Notes: a model not told the origin generated them from the letters alone. Positions 1-9,017 are shown, numbered from the stretch's first letter. The stretch is 55,916 bases of DNA from an uncultured bacterium (GCA_949293245.1 CASFCS010000023.1:1-55916); one strand, 5' to 3'. Numbers and translations are program-made.

Positions 1-531
1 CCCCTCACCGTGGGGGGCGGCATCCGCACCCTGGAGGATTTTCAGCGGCTCCTCCGGGCGGGGGCGGACAAGATCTCGGTGAACTCCGCCGCCGTGGCCC
101 GGCCGGAGCTCATCTCCGAAGCGGCGGAGCGCTTCGGCTCCCAGTGCGTGGTGCTGGCAGTGGACGCCCGGGCCAGGGGAGACGGCACCTGGGAGGTGGT
201 GGTGGCCGGGGGCCGCAAGCCCACCGGCATGGACCTCATCGAATGGGTGAAGAAGGGCGAGGCCCTGGGGGCGGGGGAGATCCTCCTGACCTCCATGGAC
301 GCCGACGGCACCAAGGCGGGCTTCGACCTGGCCATGACGAAGGCGGTCACCGATGCGGTGTCCATCCCGGTCATCGCCTCGGGGGGCTGCGGGTCCCTGG
401 AGCACTTCGCGGAGGTCTTTGAGGAGACGGGGTGCGACGCGGCCCTGGCGGCCTCCCTCTTCCACTTCGGGGAGCTCACTGTCCCCCAGGTGAAGGACTA
501 TCTCAACAGCCGGGCTATCCCCGTGAGGTGA
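1..531 (+). CDS. hisF: Imidazole glycerol phosphate synthase cyclase subunit HisF, 5'-truncated by the window edge
   Basis: Cyclase half of the HisFH complex: turns PRFAR plus HisH-derived ammonia into imidazole-glycerol phosphate and AICAR, a cytoplasmic step of histidine synthesis. The frame is open from base 1 (PLTVGGGIR), so the N-terminal third of the barrel lies outside the window. Visible (beta/alpha)8-barrel signatures are the phosphate-binding VGGGIR, a DGTKAGFD segment carrying the conserved Asp, and the IASGGCG phosphate loop near the end. hisI follows after 5 bases, so this is the tail of a his operon. Only the missing start is uncertain. Confidence 0.96.
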   Translation, partial: PLTVGGGIRTLEDFQRLLRAGADKISVNSAAVARPELISEAAERFGSQCVVLAVDARARGDGTWEVVVAGGRKPTGMDLIEWVKKGEALGAGEILLTSMDADGTKAGFDLAMTKAVTDAVSIPVIASGGCGSLEHFAEVFEETGCDAALAASLFHFGELTVPQVKDYLNSRAIPVR

Positions 532-536
532 CACCG

Positions 537-860
537 ATGAATTTTGATCTGGATCTGCTCTTTCAAAAATCCGACCTGATCCCCGTGATCATCCAGGACG
601 CGGACAGCAAAGAGGTGCTGATGCTGGGCTTCACCAACAAAGAGGCGGTGGAGCTGACGCTGAAAACCAAGACCGCCTGGTTCTGGTCCCGCAGCCGGCA
701 AACCCTGTGGAACAAGGGGGAGAGCTCGGGCCACTACCTCCACGTGAAGGCGATCTTCACCGACTGCGACACGGACACCCTCCTCTATTTCTGCAAGCCG
801 GAGGGCCCCACCTGCCACACGGGAGAGAGAAGTTGCTTTTTCCGCCCCATTGCGCTATAA
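537..860 (+). CDS. hisI: Phosphoribosyl-AMP cyclohydrolase HisI
   Basis: Opens the adenine ring of phosphoribosyl-AMP in histidine synthesis. The 107-residue length fits a stand-alone HisI. Metal-binding signature seen: TDCDTDTLLYFCKPEGPTCH with the conserved Cys and Asp residues, then TGERSCFF. The ATG at 537 is 5 bases after the hisF stop; a longer upstream frame exists but runs inside hisF and is not homologous. HisI and HisE are separate genes here, not the HisIE fusion common in proteobacteria. The stop codon overlaps a candidate promoter for hisE. Confidence 0.96.
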   Translation: MNFDLDLLFQKSDLIPVIIQDADSKEVLMLGFTNKEAVELTLKTKTAWFWSRSRQTLWNKGESSGHYLHVKAIFTDCDTDTLLYFCKPEGPTCHTGERSCFFRPIAL

Positions 861-861
861 T
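833..861 (+). promoter_or_regulatory. Candidate internal promoter TTGCTT-N17-TATAAT for hisE
   Basis: TTGCTT at 833-838 and a consensus TATAAT at 856-861 with 17-base spacing, the -10 box overlapping the hisI stop codon. It would give hisE and the next gene a start independent of the his operon. The same hexamer pair occurs upstream of the aminotransferase at 7675. Seen in sequence; activity is inferred. Confidence 0.5.
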
Positions 862-927
862 GGGTGGCAAGGCGGCGGGGTATAGTCCCGCTGCCCCGGC
901 ATACACTACAGATTGGAGCGTACACCT

Positions 928-1254
928 ATGAACGACACCCTCAGCAAGCTCTACCAGGTGGTCCAGGACCGCAAGGCCAACCCCCAGGAGGGGTCTTACA
1001 CCTGCTACCTCTTTGACAAGGGGCTGGATAAGATCCTCAAGAAGGTGGGGGAGGAGTGCGCCGAGACCATCATCGCCGCCAAGAACGGCGTCCAGGCCGA
1101 CACGGTGGGAGAGATCTCCGACCTCATCTATCACCTGATGGTGATGATGGTCCAGGAAGGCATCCCTCTGGAGGCCGTGACCGGGGAGCTGGACCGCCGG
1201 GCGGGCAAGATCGGCAACCTGAAAGTGATGAAGCAAGTGGATCGGGAGACGTAA
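928..1254 (+). CDS. hisE: Phosphoribosyl-ATP diphosphatase HisE
   Basis: Hydrolyses phosphoribosyl-ATP to phosphoribosyl-AMP, the step before HisI. It is a 108-residue all-alpha MazG-like pyrophosphohydrolase; the metal-binding helix shows KKVGEECAETIIAAK followed by VGEISDLIYHLMVMM, typical of HisE. The ATG at 928 is chosen because GGAG lies 9 bases upstream; an in-frame TTG at 913 has no ribosome site. The 67-base gap after hisI is the largest in this cluster and contains a candidate promoter. The next gene begins 2 bases after the stop. Confidence 0.95.
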   Translation: MNDTLSKLYQVVQDRKANPQEGSYTCYLFDKGLDKILKKVGEECAETIIAAKNGVQADTVGEISDLIYHLMVMMVQEGIPLEAVTGELDRRAGKIGNLKVMKQVDRET

Positions 1255-1256
1255 TT

Positions 1257-1985
1257 ATGATGGATAACATGAATGATCGGAACAGTTTTAACCAGTATTC
1301 CCAGCCCTATCAGCCCCAGGCTGTGGAGACCCTGGACCGGTACACCGCCAAGACCTTCTTGTGGATGTTCGCCGGGCTGATGGTCACCTTCGGCGTGGCG
1401 TGGTTCGGCTACTGGAGCAAGCTCTTTTACCGGCTGCTCTTCGTGCCCGGGGTGCTCATTGTGCTGCTGGTGGCAGAGGTGGCGGTGGTGCTGGTGCTCT
1501 CCGCCCGCATCCATAAGATGTCGGTGACGGCGGCCAGGGGGCTGTTCCTGGTGTACGCCGTCCTCAACGGCGTGGTGTTCACCACCTACTTCCTGGCTTA
1601 TGACCTCTACCAGCTCATTGTGGTTTTTGGCTGGACCGCGGCCTACTTCGGCTTTTTCGCCGTGTACGGCTTTGTGACCCGGCGGGATCTGAGCAGCATC
1701 CGGCCCATCCTGGTGGGGGGCCTCGTCTTCCTGCTGGTGTCCGGCCTCATCTCCCTGTTTTTGCCCATCGGGGCCATGGAGCGGGTGATCTGCCTGGTGG
1801 GCATCGCCGTGTTCCTGGGCTTCACCGCCTATGATACCCAGAAGATCCGGGCCAACTACGCCTACTTCGCCGGCAACCAGGAGCTGCTGCAGAAGGCCTC
1901 CATCTTCTCGGCCCTCCAGCTCTACCTGGACTTTATCAACCTGTTCCTCTACCTCCTGCGCTTTTTGGGCCGGAGCCGGAACTAA
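1257..1985 (+). CDS. Bax inhibitor-1/YccA family membrane protein
   Basis: Integral membrane protein of 242 residues with about seven hydrophobic segments starting near residue 35 (FLWMFAGLMVTFGVAWFG), matching the BI-1 (UPF0005) fold proposed to act as a proton-sensitive calcium leak channel. The C-terminal part carries the family pattern VFLGFTAYDTQKIR and ends in an FINLFLYLLRFLG helix. Two consecutive ATGs (1257, 1260) sit after GGGAG; the first is used. It begins 2 bases after hisE, so it is co-transcribed with the end of the his operon, with no evident metabolic link. Exact function unknown. Confidence 0.88.
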   Translation: MMDNMNDRNSFNQYSQPYQPQAVETLDRYTAKTFLWMFAGLMVTFGVAWFGYWSKLFYRLLFVPGVLIVLLVAEVAVVLVLSARIHKMSVTAARGLFLVYAVLNGVVFTTYFLAYDLYQLIVVFGWTAAYFGFFAVYGFVTRRDLSSIRPILVGGLVFLLVSGLISLFLPIGAMERVICLVGIAVFLGFTAYDTQKIRANYAYFAGNQELLQKASIFSALQLYLDFINLFLYLLRFLGRSRN

Positions 1986-2000
1986 CCAAGTTAAGAGATG

Positions 2001-2038
2001 AAAATTCCCGCCGCAGAAAAACTGCGGCGGGAATTTTT
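2001..2038. terminator. Bidirectional Rho-independent terminator between convergent genes
   Basis: Perfect 16-bp stem (AAAATTCCCGCCGCAG paired to its complement) with a 5-A loop, flanked by A-rich and T-rich ends, so it can stop the his/BI-1 transcript and the opposing lipoprotein transcript. Confidence 0.9.
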
Positions 2039-2068
2039 TGTCCCGGGCCGGATCTGTCCGGGTATGGC

Positions 2069-3286
2069 TCACGGCAGCGCTGTAATCAGATAGAGGGCGG
2101 GCACGCCGTCGCCGCAGGCCGCCAGGCAGGTGGCGGCCGTCAGGGGACAGAAGGTGACCGCTCCGTTGGGGAGCTCCACCCCCTCCTTCTTCAGGGTCAG
2201 GCCGCTCTCCCCCTCCGGGAAGGAGAGAACGGCGGCGTTCTGGTTGGTGTCCGTCATGAAGAGGGCCTGGCCGCCGTCGGAGATCAGCTGAAAATAGGGG
2301 CCGTTGCGCTGCTCCAGCAGGAGGGCGCCGGTGAGATCATAGAGGCACATCCGGTTCTCCTTCGCCCCCGCAGCGCCCGTCTGGAGAGAGAGGACCACGT
2401 ACTCCTCCGTCAGGCCGAAGGCATACGGGAAGCAGCCCTCCTCCAGGGGGATGGAAGTCAGCACAGAGGAGGCATCCCCCAGGATCAGGGTGTTCCGCCC
2501 ATCCGCCTGGACGCAGTACACAAACCGCTCCCCATTCCCTCTGAGGTCCATGCTGAAAAATTCCTCCATCTGTTGGGAGGCGTACACCGCCGTCACCTCG
2601 CCGCCGGGGGAGAGGGCGCTCACCCCGAAAGACTGTCCCGGCTGGTCCCAGCAGGAGAAGAGGAGGGTCCCGTCCTCCATCGGCAGGAGCTGGGGGGCGT
2701 GGGCGGTAAGGTCCGGTCCGGAACAGGTGAAGAGGGCGGTCCGTTCTCCACCGCCGGAGAACCGGACGATGGAGGCGGTGGGAGTATCGGTGTCCGGACC
2801 CGTCAGGACAGCGCGCACCGCCCCATCCTCCAGCAGCACCCCGTCGGTGCACAGGGCGGCCGGCTCCTGGGAAATGGGGACCTCCGTCACCACCTCTCCC
2901 GACTCCCAGTCGCAGATCAGCAGGCGGTGGGAACGGAGGCCCCCTCCCAGCTCCTGGAGGGCCGGGTCATCCGGCAGGTAGTCCGAGTAGGTGACCACCA
3001 GAACCCGGGTGCCGGAGGCGTCCAGCACGGCGGCGGACTCCCCCTCCTCCAGGGCCACCTGGTCCCACAGGGGGATGGCCTCCAGAACAAAGGCGGAGGC
3101 GGAGGCAAAGGTGACCTGGTCCTCAGAGGGGAGGGGACTGTCCGGCGGGGCGATATTGTGGGAGGGGGACGGGCTGATGTCGGGGGAGGGGGTGTCGCGC
3201 TCCTCCGTGGCCTCCGGTCCGCAGGCGCTCAGCGAGAGGGCCATGGCCAGGGCAGAGAGCAGACACAGCGGGCGTTTGATCCTCAT
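2069..3286 (-). CDS. Lipoprotein of unknown function, probable beta-propeller
   Basis: Secreted 405-residue protein. The N-terminus is a lipoprotein signal peptide with lipobox LSAC; Cys22 should be lipidated and the mature part begins with a Pro/Ser/Asp-rich linker (residues 25-55). The rest is beta-rich, with recurring 'GTRVLVVTYS', 'DGTLLFSCWD', 'GERFVYCVQADG' strands that resemble propeller or TolB-like blades; this is judged by eye only. The ATG at 3286 is preceded by AGGAGC 8 bases away. It stands alone between convergent terminators and the NUDIX-Crp operon. No catalytic motif was recognised. Confidence 0.75.
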   Translation of the reverse strand: MRIKRPLCLLSALAMALSLSACGPEATEERDTPSPDISPSPSHNIAPPDSPLPSEDQVTFASASAFVLEAIPLWDQVALEEGESAAVLDASGTRVLVVTYSDYLPDDPALQELGGGLRSHRLLICDWESGEVVTEVPISQEPAALCTDGVLLEDGAVRAVLTGPDTDTPTASIVRFSGGGERTALFTCSGPDLTAHAPQLLPMEDGTLLFSCWDQPGQSFGVSALSPGGEVTAVYASQQMEEFFSMDLRGNGERFVYCVQADGRNTLILGDASSVLTSIPLEEGCFPYAFGLTEEYVVLSLQTGAAGAKENRMCLYDLTGALLLEQRNGPYFQLISDGGQALFMTDTNQNAAVLSFPEGESGLTLKKEGVELPNGAVTFCPLTAATCLAACGDGVPALYLITALP

Positions 3287-3349
3287 GCATCATCGCTCCT
3301 TTTGTTCCTGTGTGATTTGCAGGCGCCGCCGCAGTTTGGAAGGGGGCGG

Positions 3350-3970
3350 TCAGCCCCCCTCCTCCGCCAACCGCTCCAGCCCCTGCCGATTCGTCACCCG
3401 GACGCTGTGGTAGCTGGTCTCCACCAGTCCCCCCCGCACCAGGGCCCCCAGCACCCGGCTGATGGTCACCCGGCTCACCCCTACGGCGTTGCCGATCTCC
3501 TCGTGGGTGCGCCGCAGGGGCTCCCCTCCCGTGGTCTGGGAGAGAAGATAGCGGGCCACCCGCTTGTCCGCGCTGAGGAAGGACATGTGGTCCACCTGGC
3601 TGGACAACAGGCGCACCGTCCTGGCCAGGTACTGGAGCAGGGGAAGGGCCAGCTCCGGGTGGCGCCGGAGGGCCTGGTCCAGGGTGTCCCGGTCGATGGC
3701 CACCACGCGGCAGTCGCTCTCCGCGGCGGCGGAGGACACCCGGGGGCACTGGTCGAAGAAGGAGGCCTCCCCCATCAGGTCCCCGCTGTGGTGGTAGGTG
3801 AGCACCCGCTCCCCCCCGGCGGGGGAGGAGATGAAGCTGCGTGCGGTGCCCTCCAGCATGTAGTAGAAGTGGGTGGCCTCGGTGCCCTGGAGGTAGATGA
3901 GCTCCCCGGCCCGGCAGGTCCGGGGCACCAGCCCCTCCGCCAGAGGGGCCCAGCGCTCACTGCCCTCCAT
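3350..3970 (-). CDS. Crp/Fnr family transcriptional regulator
   Basis: A 206-residue one-component regulator. Residues 1-120 form the cyclic-nucleotide-binding-like beta roll (RAGELIYLQGTEATHFYYML, then GERVLTYHHSGDLMGEASFF); residues 140-200 carry the winged helix with recognition helix HEEIGNAVGVSRVTISRVLG. There is no N-terminal Cys cluster, so an FNR-type iron-sulphur centre is unlikely. Its start codon overlaps the stop of the NUDIX gene (TGATG), indicating translational coupling. Ligand and targets cannot be told from sequence; a DNA operator in the shared promoter would fit autoregulation. Confidence 0.88.
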   Translation of the reverse strand: MEGSERWAPLAEGLVPRTCRAGELIYLQGTEATHFYYMLEGTARSFISSPAGGERVLTYHHSGDLMGEASFFDQCPRVSSAAAESDCRVVAIDRDTLDQALRRHPELALPLLQYLARTVRLLSSQVDHMSFLSADKRVARYLLSQTTGGEPLRRTHEEIGNAVGVSRVTISRVLGALVRGGLVETSYHSVRVTNRQGLERLAEEGG

Positions 3971-4464
3971 CACAGGTTGCGCAGATAGCCCGCCAGCCGC
4001 TCCGCCAGGCCGGGGACGAACTGCCCCGAGCGCACCATCTCCAGAAAGACCTTCCGGTCCAGCCAGCGGTACTCCGCCGCCGTCCCGTTCTGAAGGGAGA
4101 TGCTGTCCTTCAGGATGCGGGCGGTGGACAAAAAGCCCACGCACAGGGTCTGGGTGTCAGGGGAGAAGGCCCGGTAGATGGGCTCCAGATGCTGCCCGGT
4201 GACGGCCAGCTCCTCCTCCAGCACCCGCCGGGCGGCCATGGCGAAGGTCTCGCCCGCCCTCACGGACCCCGCCGCTCCGGTCTGCCACTTTCCCGGGTGC
4301 CGGGGCAGGGCAGACCCCCGCAGGGTCACCAGGTGGCTCCCGTCCAGGTGGCGCACCACCACCTCCACCTCCGCCCGGTAGTGGCCCTGGGGAATGGGGT
4401 CCCCCTCGGAAACGGTCTGGCCCGAGCGGCGGCCATCCTCCAGATAGGTGTCAAACAGTTCCAT
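3970..4464 (-). CDS. NUDIX hydrolase
   Basis: Protein of 164 residues with N-terminal beta sheet (GHYRAEVEVVVRHLDG) and a NUDIX box beginning GSVRAGETFAMAARR then VLEEELAV. Compared with the canonical Gx5Ex7REUxEExGU, the Glu after the conserved Arg is Val and the final Gly is Ala, but the metal-binding EE pair is kept, so activity is plausible. Related clostridial proteins act on nucleoside diphosphate derivatives; the substrate here is unknown. The ATG at 4464 follows AAAGGATG. First gene of a two-gene operon with the Crp/Fnr regulator. Confidence 0.85.
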   Translation of the reverse strand: MELFDTYLEDGRRSGQTVSEGDPIPQGHYRAEVEVVVRHLDGSHLVTLRGSALPRHPGKWQTGAAGSVRAGETFAMAARRVLEEELAVTGQHLEPIYRAFSPDTQTLCVGFLSTARILKDSISLQNGTAAEYRWLDRKVFLEMVRSGQFVPGLAERLAGYLRNL

Positions 4465-4499
4465 GATCCATCATCCTTTCTCTCTGTGGTCCTGGGAGC

Positions 4500-4529
4500 A
4501 TTGTAACATGGTTTACATTCTTTTGACAA
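4500..4529 (-). promoter_or_regulatory. Promoter for the NUDIX-Crp operon
   Basis: On the minus strand, TTGTCA (4529-4524) and TACAAT (4505-4500) are separated by 18 bases, about 36 bases ahead of the NUDIX start codon. Confidence 0.6.
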
Positions 4530-4535
4530 GTGTTC

Positions 4536-4544
4536 TGGTATTAT
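4536..4544 (+). promoter_or_regulatory. Candidate extended -10 promoter for leuCDB
   Basis: TGGTATTAT gives an extended -10 element (TGn-TATTAT) 41 bases ahead of the leuC ATG. No well-spaced -35 is visible: the nearby TTGACA lies only 10 bases upstream. The divergent NUDIX promoter overlaps this region, so the two could interfere. No T-box or leader peptide is seen in this short gap. Confidence 0.35.
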
Positions 4545-4585
4545 AGCTCCAAGATCCCTTGGGAAGAAAAAGGAGGAATCACACC

Positions 4586-5845
4586 ATGGGTATGACCATG
4601 ACCCAGAAGATCCTGGCCCGGGCCGCCGGGCTGGAGCGGGTAGAGCCCGGCCAGCTCATCGAGGGCAAGCTGGATCTGGTGCTGGGAAACGACATCACCA
4701 CTCCGGTGGCCATCACCGAGTTCAACAAGGCCGAGCTGTCCACCGTGTTTGACAAGGACAAGATCGCCATCGTTCTGGACCACTCCACCCCCTGCAAGGA
4801 CATCAAGTCCGCCCAGCTGTGCGCCGTGTGCCGGGACTTCGCCAAACAGTATGACATCACCCACTTCTACGACGTGGGCCAGATGGGGGTGGAGCACGCC
4901 CTCCTGCCCGAGAAAGGCCTCACTGCCCCCGGCGAGGTGATCATCGGCGCCGACTCCCACACCTGTACCTACGGGGCCCTGGGTGCCTTCTCCACCGGCG
5001 TGGGCTCCACCGACATGGCCGCCGGCATGGCCACGGGCCTGGCCTGGTTCAAGGTGCCCCAGGCCATCAAGGTCACTCTCACGGGTAAGCCCGGGCCCTA
5101 TGTGTCGGGCAAGGACGTGGTGCTTCACCTGATCGGGGAGATCGGGGTGGACGGCGCCCTCTACCAGTCCCTGGAGTTCTGCGGGGACGGGGTGGCCGCC
5201 CTGGAGATGGATGACCGGTTCACCATCTGCAACATGGCCATCGAGGCGGGGGCCAAGAACGGCATCTTCCCCGTGGATGACAAGACCCTGGCCTACCTCA
5301 AGGGCCGGGTGGACCGGGAGTTCACCGCTTTCCAGGCGGACGAGGACGCGGTGTACAGCAGGGAAGTGGTCATCGACCTGTCCGCCCTGCGCCCCACCGT
5401 GGCCTTCCCCCACCTGCCCTCCAACACCAAGACGGTGGACGAGGCCGCCGGCACCCCCATTCAGCAGGTGGTCATCGGCTCGTGCACCAACGGCCGGCTC
5501 AAGGACCTGCAGGAGGCTGCCGCCATCCTCCGGGGCAAAAAGGTGGCCCAGGGGGTGCGCTGCATCGTCATCCCCGCCACCCAGCAGATCTATCTGGACG
5601 CCATGGAAGAGGGCCTCATCGCCGACTTCATCAGCGCCGGCTGCGCCGTGTCCACCCCCACCTGCGGCCCCTGCCTGGGGGGACACATGGGGGTGCTCAG
5701 TGACAACGAGTGGGCCATCTCCACCACCAACCGCAACTTCGTGGGCCGCATGGGCCCCGTGAGCTCCATGATCATCCTGGCCAGTCCCGCCGTGGCGGCT
5801 GCCTCCGCCATTACCGGTGTGGTCACCGACCCGGCGAAGGTCTGA
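4586..5845 (+). CDS. leuC: 3-isopropylmalate dehydratase large subunit
   Basis: With LeuD it isomerises 2- to 3-isopropylmalate in leucine synthesis. The 419-residue length fits the shorter archaeal/clostridial type rather than the 466-residue enterobacterial type. The [4Fe-4S] ligands are seen in IGSCTNGR and PTCGPCLGG; the aconitase signature around [13 protein letters not shown] is present. The ATG at 4586 is set by AGGAGG ending 9 bases upstream; an upstream in-frame start precedes that site. leuD follows after 20 bases with its own AGGAGG. Confidence 0.96.
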   Translation: MGMTMTQKILARAAGLERVEPGQLIEGKLDLVLGNDITTPVAITEFNKAELSTVFDKDKIAIVLDHSTPCKDIKSAQLCAVCRDFAKQYDITHFYDVGQMGVEHALLPEKGLTAPGEVIIGADSHTCTYGALGAFSTGVGSTDMAAGMATGLAWFKVPQAIKVTLTGKPGPYVSGKDVVLHLIGEIGVDGALYQSLEFCGDGVAALEMDDRFTICNMAIEAGAKNGIFPVDDKTLAYLKGRVDREFTAFQADEDAVYSREVVIDLSALRPTVAFPHLPSNTKTVDEAAGTPIQQVVIGSCTNGRLKDLQEAAAILRGKKVAQGVRCIVIPATQQIYLDAMEEGLIADFISAGCAVSTPTCGPCLGGHMGVLSDNEWAISTTNRNFVGRMGPVSSMIILASPAVAAASAITGVVTDPAKV

Positions 5846-5865
5846 GAAGGGAGGAGGACCTATCT

Positions 5866-6351
5866 ATGAAACTTTACGTTTACGGCGACAACGTGGATAC
5901 CGACGTGATCATCCCCGCCCGCTACCTCAACGCCCCCGATGCAAAATCCCTGGCCTCCCACTGCATGGAGGACATCGACGCCAACTTTGCCTCCACCGTG
6001 GAGGCGGGGGACATTATCGTGGCCGGCTCCAACTTCGGCTGCGGCTCCTCCCGGGAGCATGCCCCTCTGGCCATCAAGTCCTGCGGGGTGAAGTGCGTCA
6101 TCGCCAAGAGCTTTGCCCGCATCTTCTACCGCAACGCCATCAACATCGGCTTTCCCATCATGGAGTGCCCCGAGGCGGTGGACGGCATCGCCCCCGGCGA
6201 CAAGGTGAGCGTGGACTTCACCACCGGCGTCATCACCGATGAGACCAGCGGCAAGACCTGGCAGGCCGAGCCCTTCCCGGAGTTCGTCAACGGCATCATT
6301 GAAAACGGCGGCCTGCTCAAGGCCCTCAAGGCACGGGGGGTGGCGAAATGA
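5866..6351 (+). CDS. leuD: 3-isopropylmalate dehydratase small subunit
   Basis: Swivelling small subunit (161 residues) of the LeuCD enzyme. It shows the family opening [16 protein letters not shown] and the substrate-loop motif [25 protein letters not shown] precedes the ATG. The stop overlaps the leuB start by 4 bases (ATGA), coupling the two genes. Confidence 0.96.
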   Translation: MKLYVYGDNVDTDVIIPARYLNAPDAKSLASHCMEDIDANFASTVEAGDIIVAGSNFGCGSSREHAPLAIKSCGVKCVIAKSFARIFYRNAINIGFPIMECPEAVDGIAPGDKVSVDFTTGVITDETSGKTWQAEPFPEFVNGIIENGGLLKALKARGVAK

Positions 6352-7424
6352 ACTTCAAGATCGCGCTGATCCGGGGCGACGGTATCGGCCCCGAGATCGT
6401 CAACGAGGCCGTGGGAGTCATCAACAAGGTGGGGGAGAAGTTCGGCCACACCTTTGAGTACGTGGACGTACTGCTGGGGGGCTGCGCCACCGATGCGGTG
6501 GGCAAGAGCTACCCCGACGGCACCGCCGAGCTGTGCAGGTCCTGCGACGCCGTGCTGCTTGGTGCCGTGGGCGGCCCCAAGTGGGGGAGCGACAAGCCCG
6601 CCGAGCAGCGGCCCGAGACCGCCCTGCTGGCCATCCGCAAGGACCTGGGGCTGTACGCCAACCTGCGCCCCGCCGCTCTGCGCCCCGCTCTGGCGGAGGC
6701 CTGCCCCCTGAAGAAGGAGACCGCTGAGGGCGGCATCGACCTGCTCATGGTGCGGGAGCTCACCGGCGGTATCTACTTCGGTAAGCGGGACAAGTACCAG
6801 ACCGAGGACCGGGGCCTGGAGGCCACCGACCTGATGGCCTACTCCGAGATGGAGATCGAGCGCATCGGCCGCCGTGCCTTCGAGATGGCCCGCCTGCGCC
6901 GGAAGAAGGTGTCCAGCGTGGACAAGGCCAACGTGCTGGAGACCAGCCGGCTGTGGCGCTCCGTCATGCACCGCCTGGCAGAGGAGTACTCCGATGTGGC
7001 CTATGAGGACGTGCTGGTGGACAACTGCGCCATGCAGCTGGTCCGGGATCCGGGGCAGTTCGACGTGGTAGTCACCGAGAACATGTTCGGCGACATCCTG
7101 TCCGACGAGGCGTCCATGATCACCGGTTCCATCGGCCTGCTGCCCTCCGCATCCATGGGGGACAGCGCCCCCGCTCTCTACGAGCCCATCCACGGCTCTG
7201 CCCCCGACATCGCCGGCCAGGACAAGGCCAACCCCATCGCCACCATCTTGTCCGTGGCCATGATGTTCCGCTACTCCTTCCGCCTGGCCGCCGAGGCCGA
7301 CGCCATCGAGGCGGCGGTGGACGCCGTCCTGGCCGAGGGGTGGCGCACGGCAGACATCGCCCGGGAGGGGGAGAGCGCCGTGGGTACCCGCCGCATGGGG
7401 GAACTCATCTGCAGCCATATTTGA
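6348..7424 (+). CDS. leuB: 3-isopropylmalate dehydrogenase
   Basis: NAD-dependent oxidative decarboxylase making 2-ketoisocaproate, third leucine-specific step. It has 358 residues, the normal length. Seen: N-terminal [15 protein letters not shown], the substrate-binding [16 protein letters not shown], and the metal and cofactor region [19 protein letters not shown] followed by [14 protein letters not shown]. It closes the leuCDB operon and is followed by a strong terminator. leuA is not in this window. Confidence 0.96.
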   Translation: MNFKIALIRGDGIGPEIVNEAVGVINKVGEKFGHTFEYVDVLLGGCATDAVGKSYPDGTAELCRSCDAVLLGAVGGPKWGSDKPAEQRPETALLAIRKDLGLYANLRPAALRPALAEACPLKKETAEGGIDLLMVRELTGGIYFGKRDKYQTEDRGLEATDLMAYSEMEIERIGRRAFEMARLRRKKVSSVDKANVLETSRLWRSVMHRLAEEYSDVAYEDVLVDNCAMQLVRDPGQFDVVVTENMFGDILSDEASMITGSIGLLPSASMGDSAPALYEPIHGSAPDIAGQDKANPIATILSVAMMFRYSFRLAAEADAIEAAVDAVLAEGWRTADIAREGESAVGTRRMGELICSHI

Positions 7425-7474
7425 GGCGGAAGACCGACCCCGTGAAGGGGCGCCCCGCCATATCACAGCCTCTC

Positions 7475-7515
7475 ACAGGGGGCCGCCTCCGCGCCGGCGG
7501 GGCGGCCCCCTGTTT
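7475..7515 (+). terminator. Terminator of the leuCDB operon
   Basis: CAGGGGGCCGCC (7476-7487) pairs with GGCGGCCCCCTG (7501-7512), followed by TTTCATTTC. The T-run is imperfect but the stem is very stable. Confidence 0.8.
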
Positions 7516-7587
7516 CATTTCTCAGCACCTTTATGAATTTTTACATCTCCAATACTTCAAATTGAACGGTCTTTGGCAAAATTATAC

Positions 7588-7616
7588 TTGCTTTTTTGCA
7601 AGTCAGCCGCTATAAT
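7588..7616 (+). promoter_or_regulatory. Promoter TTGCTT-N17-TATAAT for the aminotransferase
   Basis: TTGCTT (7588-7593) and consensus TATAAT (7611-7616) with a 17-base spacer, 59 bases ahead of the GTG start. Confidence 0.65.
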
Positions 7617-7674
7617 ATGTCGTAAAGTCTCTGACAGATCAAGAATTATCACTCTATTGCTTGGAGGAATCAAC

Positions 7675-8865
7675 GTGAAAGAACTCTCTCACATCGCCAG
7701 CGCTGTGCAGGCTTCCACCACCCTGGCCATCGATGCCATGTACAAGCAGATGAAGGCCGACGGCATTGACGTCATCGGCTTCGGGGCCGGTGAGCCCGAT
7801 TTCAACACCCCTGACCACATCAAGCAGGCCGGTATCCAGGCCATTGAGGACAATTTCACCAAGTACACCCCCGCTTCCGGCATTCTGCCCCTGAAGGAGG
7901 CCGTGTGCCGCCGGTTCCAGAAGGACTTCGGCCTGGAGTATAAGCCTTCCCAGGTGGTGGTGGCCAGCGGCGCCAAGCACAACGTATATGTGGCCCTCCA
8001 GGTGCTCCTCAACCCCGGGGACGAGGTGATCCTGCCCGCCCCCTACTGGGTGAGCTATTATGAGATGATCAAGATGGCCGGCGGCGTGCCGGTGGTGGTC
8101 ACCGCTACGGAGGACGCCGGGTTCAAGATCACCCCCAGCCAGCTGGAGGCCGCCATTACCCCCAAGACCAAGTGCATGATCTTCAACAACCCCTCCAACC
8201 CCACGGGCATGGTCTACGGGGAGGAGGAGGTCCGGGCCATTGCCCAGGTGTGCGTGGACCACGAGATCTACGTCATTGCCGACGAGATCTACGACTGCCT
8301 GCTCTACGATGGACTGAAGTTCACCTCCTTCGCCTCCGTGAGCCCCGAGGCCAAGGAGCTGACCATCATCATCAACGGCGTGTCCAAGACCTACGCCATG
8401 ACTGGCTGGCGGGTGGGCTACTCCCTGTCCAACGAGAAGCTGGCCAAGGTCATGGGCAACTATCTCAGCCACTCCACCGGCGCCCCCGCCTCCATGTCCC
8501 AGAAGGCCGCCCTGGCCTCCATCGACGGGCCTCAGGAGACGGTGGAGACCATGCGCCAGGCCTTTGAGGAGCGGCGCAACTACCTGGTGGAGCGGATGAA
8601 CACCATCCCCGGAGTCAGCTGCATCAAGCCCGAGGGTGCCTTCTATGTGATGATGAGCATCGAGCAGCTGGTAGGCAAGACCCTCCACGGGATGGAGATC
8701 CACGATGCCGACGACTTCGCATCCGCCTTCCTGAAGTACGGCCTGGTGGCCACTGTGCCCTGCACCGGTTTCGGCGCGCCTCTCTTTGTCCGGTGGTCCT
8801 ACGCCACCTCCATGGACAACATCAAGGAGGGCCTGGACCGGCTGGAGCGCTTCCTGGCGGAGTGA
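7675..8865 (+). CDS. Class I pyridoxal-phosphate aminotransferase, probable aspartate aminotransferase
   Basis: Fold-type I aminotransferase of 396 residues, similar to the AspB/AspC-like enzymes of Firmicutes. Seen: substrate loop GFGAGEPDFNTPDH, NNPSNPTGMVYG, DEIYDCLLYDG, the PLP-binding lysine in INGVSKTYAMTGWRVGY and FVRWSYATS with the C-terminal carboxylate-binding Arg. The start is the GTG at 7675 because GGAGGA ends 6 bases before it; the frame extends upstream to 7573 without any ribosome site. Substrate (aspartate or another amino acid) is not certain from sequence. Single-gene unit with its own promoter and terminator. Confidence 0.92.
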   Translation: MKELSHIASAVQASTTLAIDAMYKQMKADGIDVIGFGAGEPDFNTPDHIKQAGIQAIEDNFTKYTPASGILPLKEAVCRRFQKDFGLEYKPSQVVVASGAKHNVYVALQVLLNPGDEVILPAPYWVSYYEMIKMAGGVPVVVTATEDAGFKITPSQLEAAITPKTKCMIFNNPSNPTGMVYGEEEVRAIAQVCVDHEIYVIADEIYDCLLYDGLKFTSFASVSPEAKELTIIINGVSKTYAMTGWRVGYSLSNEKLAKVMGNYLSHSTGAPASMSQKAALASIDGPQETVETMRQAFEERRNYLVERMNTIPGVSCIKPEGAFYVMMSIEQLVGKTLHGMEIHDADDFASAFLKYGLVATVPCTGFGAPLFVRWSYATSMDNIKEGLDRLERFLAE

Positions 8866-8878
8866 TAAGACCCCATGA

Positions 8879-8916
8879 GCGGGGGAGGGGCACAGCGCCC
8901 TTCCCCCGTTTTTTTG
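8879..8916 (+). terminator. Terminator after the aminotransferase
   Basis: GCGGGGGAGGGGC pairs with the GC-rich GCCCTTCCCCCG arm, then a run of seven T. Confidence 0.88.
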
Positions 8917-8965
8917 GTGCCGATCGGCATGCAATAACCCCCAAGTTGAACTGGGGCGGATAAAA

Positions 8966-9017
8966 ACACCCTCAAGCTGCCTGCGGCCTTGTGCGGCAGC
9001 TTGAGGTGTGGTATACT
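8966..9017 (+). promoter_or_regulatory. purB promoter embedded in an inverted repeat
   Basis: TTGTGC (8989-8994) and TATACT (9012-9017) have 17-base spacing. The -35 box lies between the arms of an inverted repeat, ACACCCTCAAGCTGCC (8966-8981) and GGCAGCTTGAGGTGT (8995-9009), complementary except for one bulged C. This could be a transcription-factor operator or a DNA cruciform. It does not resemble the PurR box I remember from Bacillus. Confidence 0.5.

Noticed and set aside
4523-4544. TTGACA upstream of leuC as a -35 box
   Set aside because: Only 10 bases from the TATTAT box; the same bases serve better as the -35 of the divergent NUDIX promoter.
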